Source: Deltaproteobacteria bacterium (GTDB lineage: Bacteria; Desulfobacterota_D; UBA1144; Nemesobacterales; CSP1-2). From it: a DNA stretch of 43,299 bases. The stretch spans positions 1 to 43,299 of the forward strand of contig JACPIY010000046.1 in NCBI GenBank assembly GCA_016187835.1, written 5' to 3'. Of this stretch, positions 42,571-43,299 are shown in pieces (within the stretch, counting starts at the first letter, position 1; each line of letters opens with the position of its first letter). The notes below the pieces were generated by a model that was given only the letters and a program-made list of their open reading frames with translations, was not told the origin of the DNA and made no database searches. The position numbers were made by a program, and so were the translations under genes.

Positions 42571-43299
42571 ATGAAAAAACATCAATCATTTAGGCACATA
42601 ACAGACAGTGATCGCGACCGCATCCAGGCTCTACGGGATAGCTGGCATACTCAAAAAGAGGTTGCTACCATATTGGGTTTCTCAGAGAGCGCTCTCTCAC
42701 GGGAACTCAACCGAGATCCTACTCGAGTCGGCAGGTATGTGGCGGATCGTGCTCGAGAACATGCCGAGGAGAAGCGAACGCACAGCAAGTATCCCGGCAT
42801 GAAGGTCGAAGCGCGCCCTGATCTTAAACAGTACATTATCCGAGAACTCAAGAAGCTGCGCTCCCCGGACGAGATCGCGGGGCGCTTGAAGAAGGAGGGA
42901 GCCATGCCAAGAATCGGCACGAACGCGATATACAAATGGCTTTACAGCGATGCGGGAGAGTCATATTGCCGGTACCTCTGCACGAAGAGGAGTCGCGTAC
43001 GACGCCAGCGTCATCTCAAGAAACGAGTACTCATTCCGAACAGAAAACCCCTTAAAGACAGGCCTGATATGCCCGGCTTGGTGCATGTTGAGCGCGATTT
43101 GTTTGTCTCTCCGACGCGGCTGCACACAAAACCCGCAGGCCTTCTGCTTGTCGCTCCCACAGCACAACTCCTCAAAGGATCCATACTTCCGAACCGTGAA
43201 AGCACAACCGTCATATCTGCGACACAACGGCATGTGAGAGCAATGCGTGCTGACACCTGCACCGCCGACAATGGCGTCGAGAATGTCCGGCATGAGGAA
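42571..43299 (+). CDS. IS30-family transposase (partial, runs off the window)
   Basis: Open for 243 codons from ATG 42571 to the window end. N-terminal IS30 helix-turn-helix: LRDSWHTQKEVATILGFSES, ALSRELNRDPTRVGRYVADR. Then KLRSPDEIAGRLKKEG, IGTNAIYKWLYSDAG and RRQRHLKKRVLIPNRKPLKD. The catalytic core begins with VERDLFVSP (first Asp) and TADNGVENVRHEE (second Asp region). The Glu lies beyond the edge. Much GC-richer than the surrounding DNA, consistent with recent arrival. Confidence 0.9.
   Translation, partial: MKKHQSFRHITDSDRDRIQALRDSWHTQKEVATILGFSESALSRELNRDPTRVGRYVADRAREHAEEKRTHSKYPGMKVEARPDLKQYIIRELKKLRSPDEIAGRLKKEGAMPRIGTNAIYKWLYSDAGESYCRYLCTKRSRVRRQRHLKKRVLIPNRKPLKDRPDMPGLVHVERDLFVSPTRLHTKPAGLLLVAPTAQLLKGSILPNRESTTVISATQRHVRAMRADTCTADNGVENVRHEE

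Noticed and set aside
42608-43237. Several frames of 60-110 codons on both strands in the right edge
   Set aside because: They are shadows of the IS30 transposase frame from 42571, which carries the family motifs throughout.
1-43299. tRNA, rRNA, CRISPR array, phage or replication-origin features
   Set aside because: Looked for in gene-free stretches on both strands; no cloverleaf, regular spaced repeats, phage genes or iteron clusters were seen.

Overview
The window comes from a Gram-negative bacterium: TolC-type outer-membrane channels, lipoproteins, periplasmic cytochromes c and sigma-54 promoters are all present. Most of it is AT-rich, with a few GC-richer blocks. The lineage cannot be fixed from this sequence; an uncultured sediment or metal-exposed group (Nitrospirota-, Desulfobacterota- or Dadabacteria-like) is a guess. 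The dominant theme is metal stress, chiefly copper/silver and nickel/cobalt, tied to redox and envelope functions.

Layout. 1-3050 is a decaying margin: an IS1380-type transposase with an in-frame stop, a VOC gene with an in-frame stop, an intact HAD dehalogenase-like gene, and a frameshifted N-terminal stub of a CoA-disulfide-reductase-like flavoprotein. 3148-7028 (minus) is a probable six-gene operon: DUF2892, DUF2231, lipoprotein phosphoesterase, OB-fold protein, di-heme cytochrome c peroxidase, DUF302. A sigma-54 promoter lies just upstream of it. 7240-10160 (minus) is DUF302-like protein, sensor kinase and NtrC-type regulator. 10561-12726 (plus) encodes four exported proteins, Gly/His-rich and/or PEGA-domain. 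12754-14972 (minus) is a P1B-like ATPase with a non-canonical GAC metal motif plus an RcnR/FrmR-type repressor. 15457-25635 (plus) is a first HME-RND efflux system followed by accessory metal proteins: an HGG-type periplasmic protein, cytochrome c, an interrupted cupredoxin, a Met-rich Spy-like protein and paired helical proteins. 26529-32985 (plus) is a CusCBA-like Cu/Ag efflux system and a lipoprotein. 33688-38043 (minus) is a GC-richer pair for alpha-glucan metabolism. 38308-41873 (minus) is a bc-type electron-transfer operon (Rieske, cytochrome b fused to c, di-heme c) with a TPR protein and a PhaE/phasin-like gene. The right edge is an IS30-family element that appears to have cut the 5' end of a small lipoprotein gene.

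The most striking feature is regulatory. Four intergenic regions carry an 18-bp palindrome (consensus CTGTTGAAAATTCAACAG) in pairs whose centres are 21 bp apart, and each pair lies about 70-200 bp upstream of a sigma-54 -24/-12 element with exactly 10 bp between GG and GC. These pairs serve the kinase/regulator operon, the divergent Gly/His-PEGA operon, both RND efflux operons, and the PhaE-bc operon. Two further sigma-54 elements (before the peroxidase operon and the second helical gene) lack an obvious pair. The simplest model is that the NtrC-type regulator at 7240-8634 binds these boxes, activates its own operon and runs a metal/envelope-stress regulon that includes a family of secreted His-rich proteins.

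Several otherwise good genes carry one in-frame stop or one-base deletion (VOC, CoADR stub, cupredoxin, GH57, Rieske). Whether this is real decay or consensus error cannot be told from sequence alone; the Rieske lesion in an otherwise intact operon favours error there.
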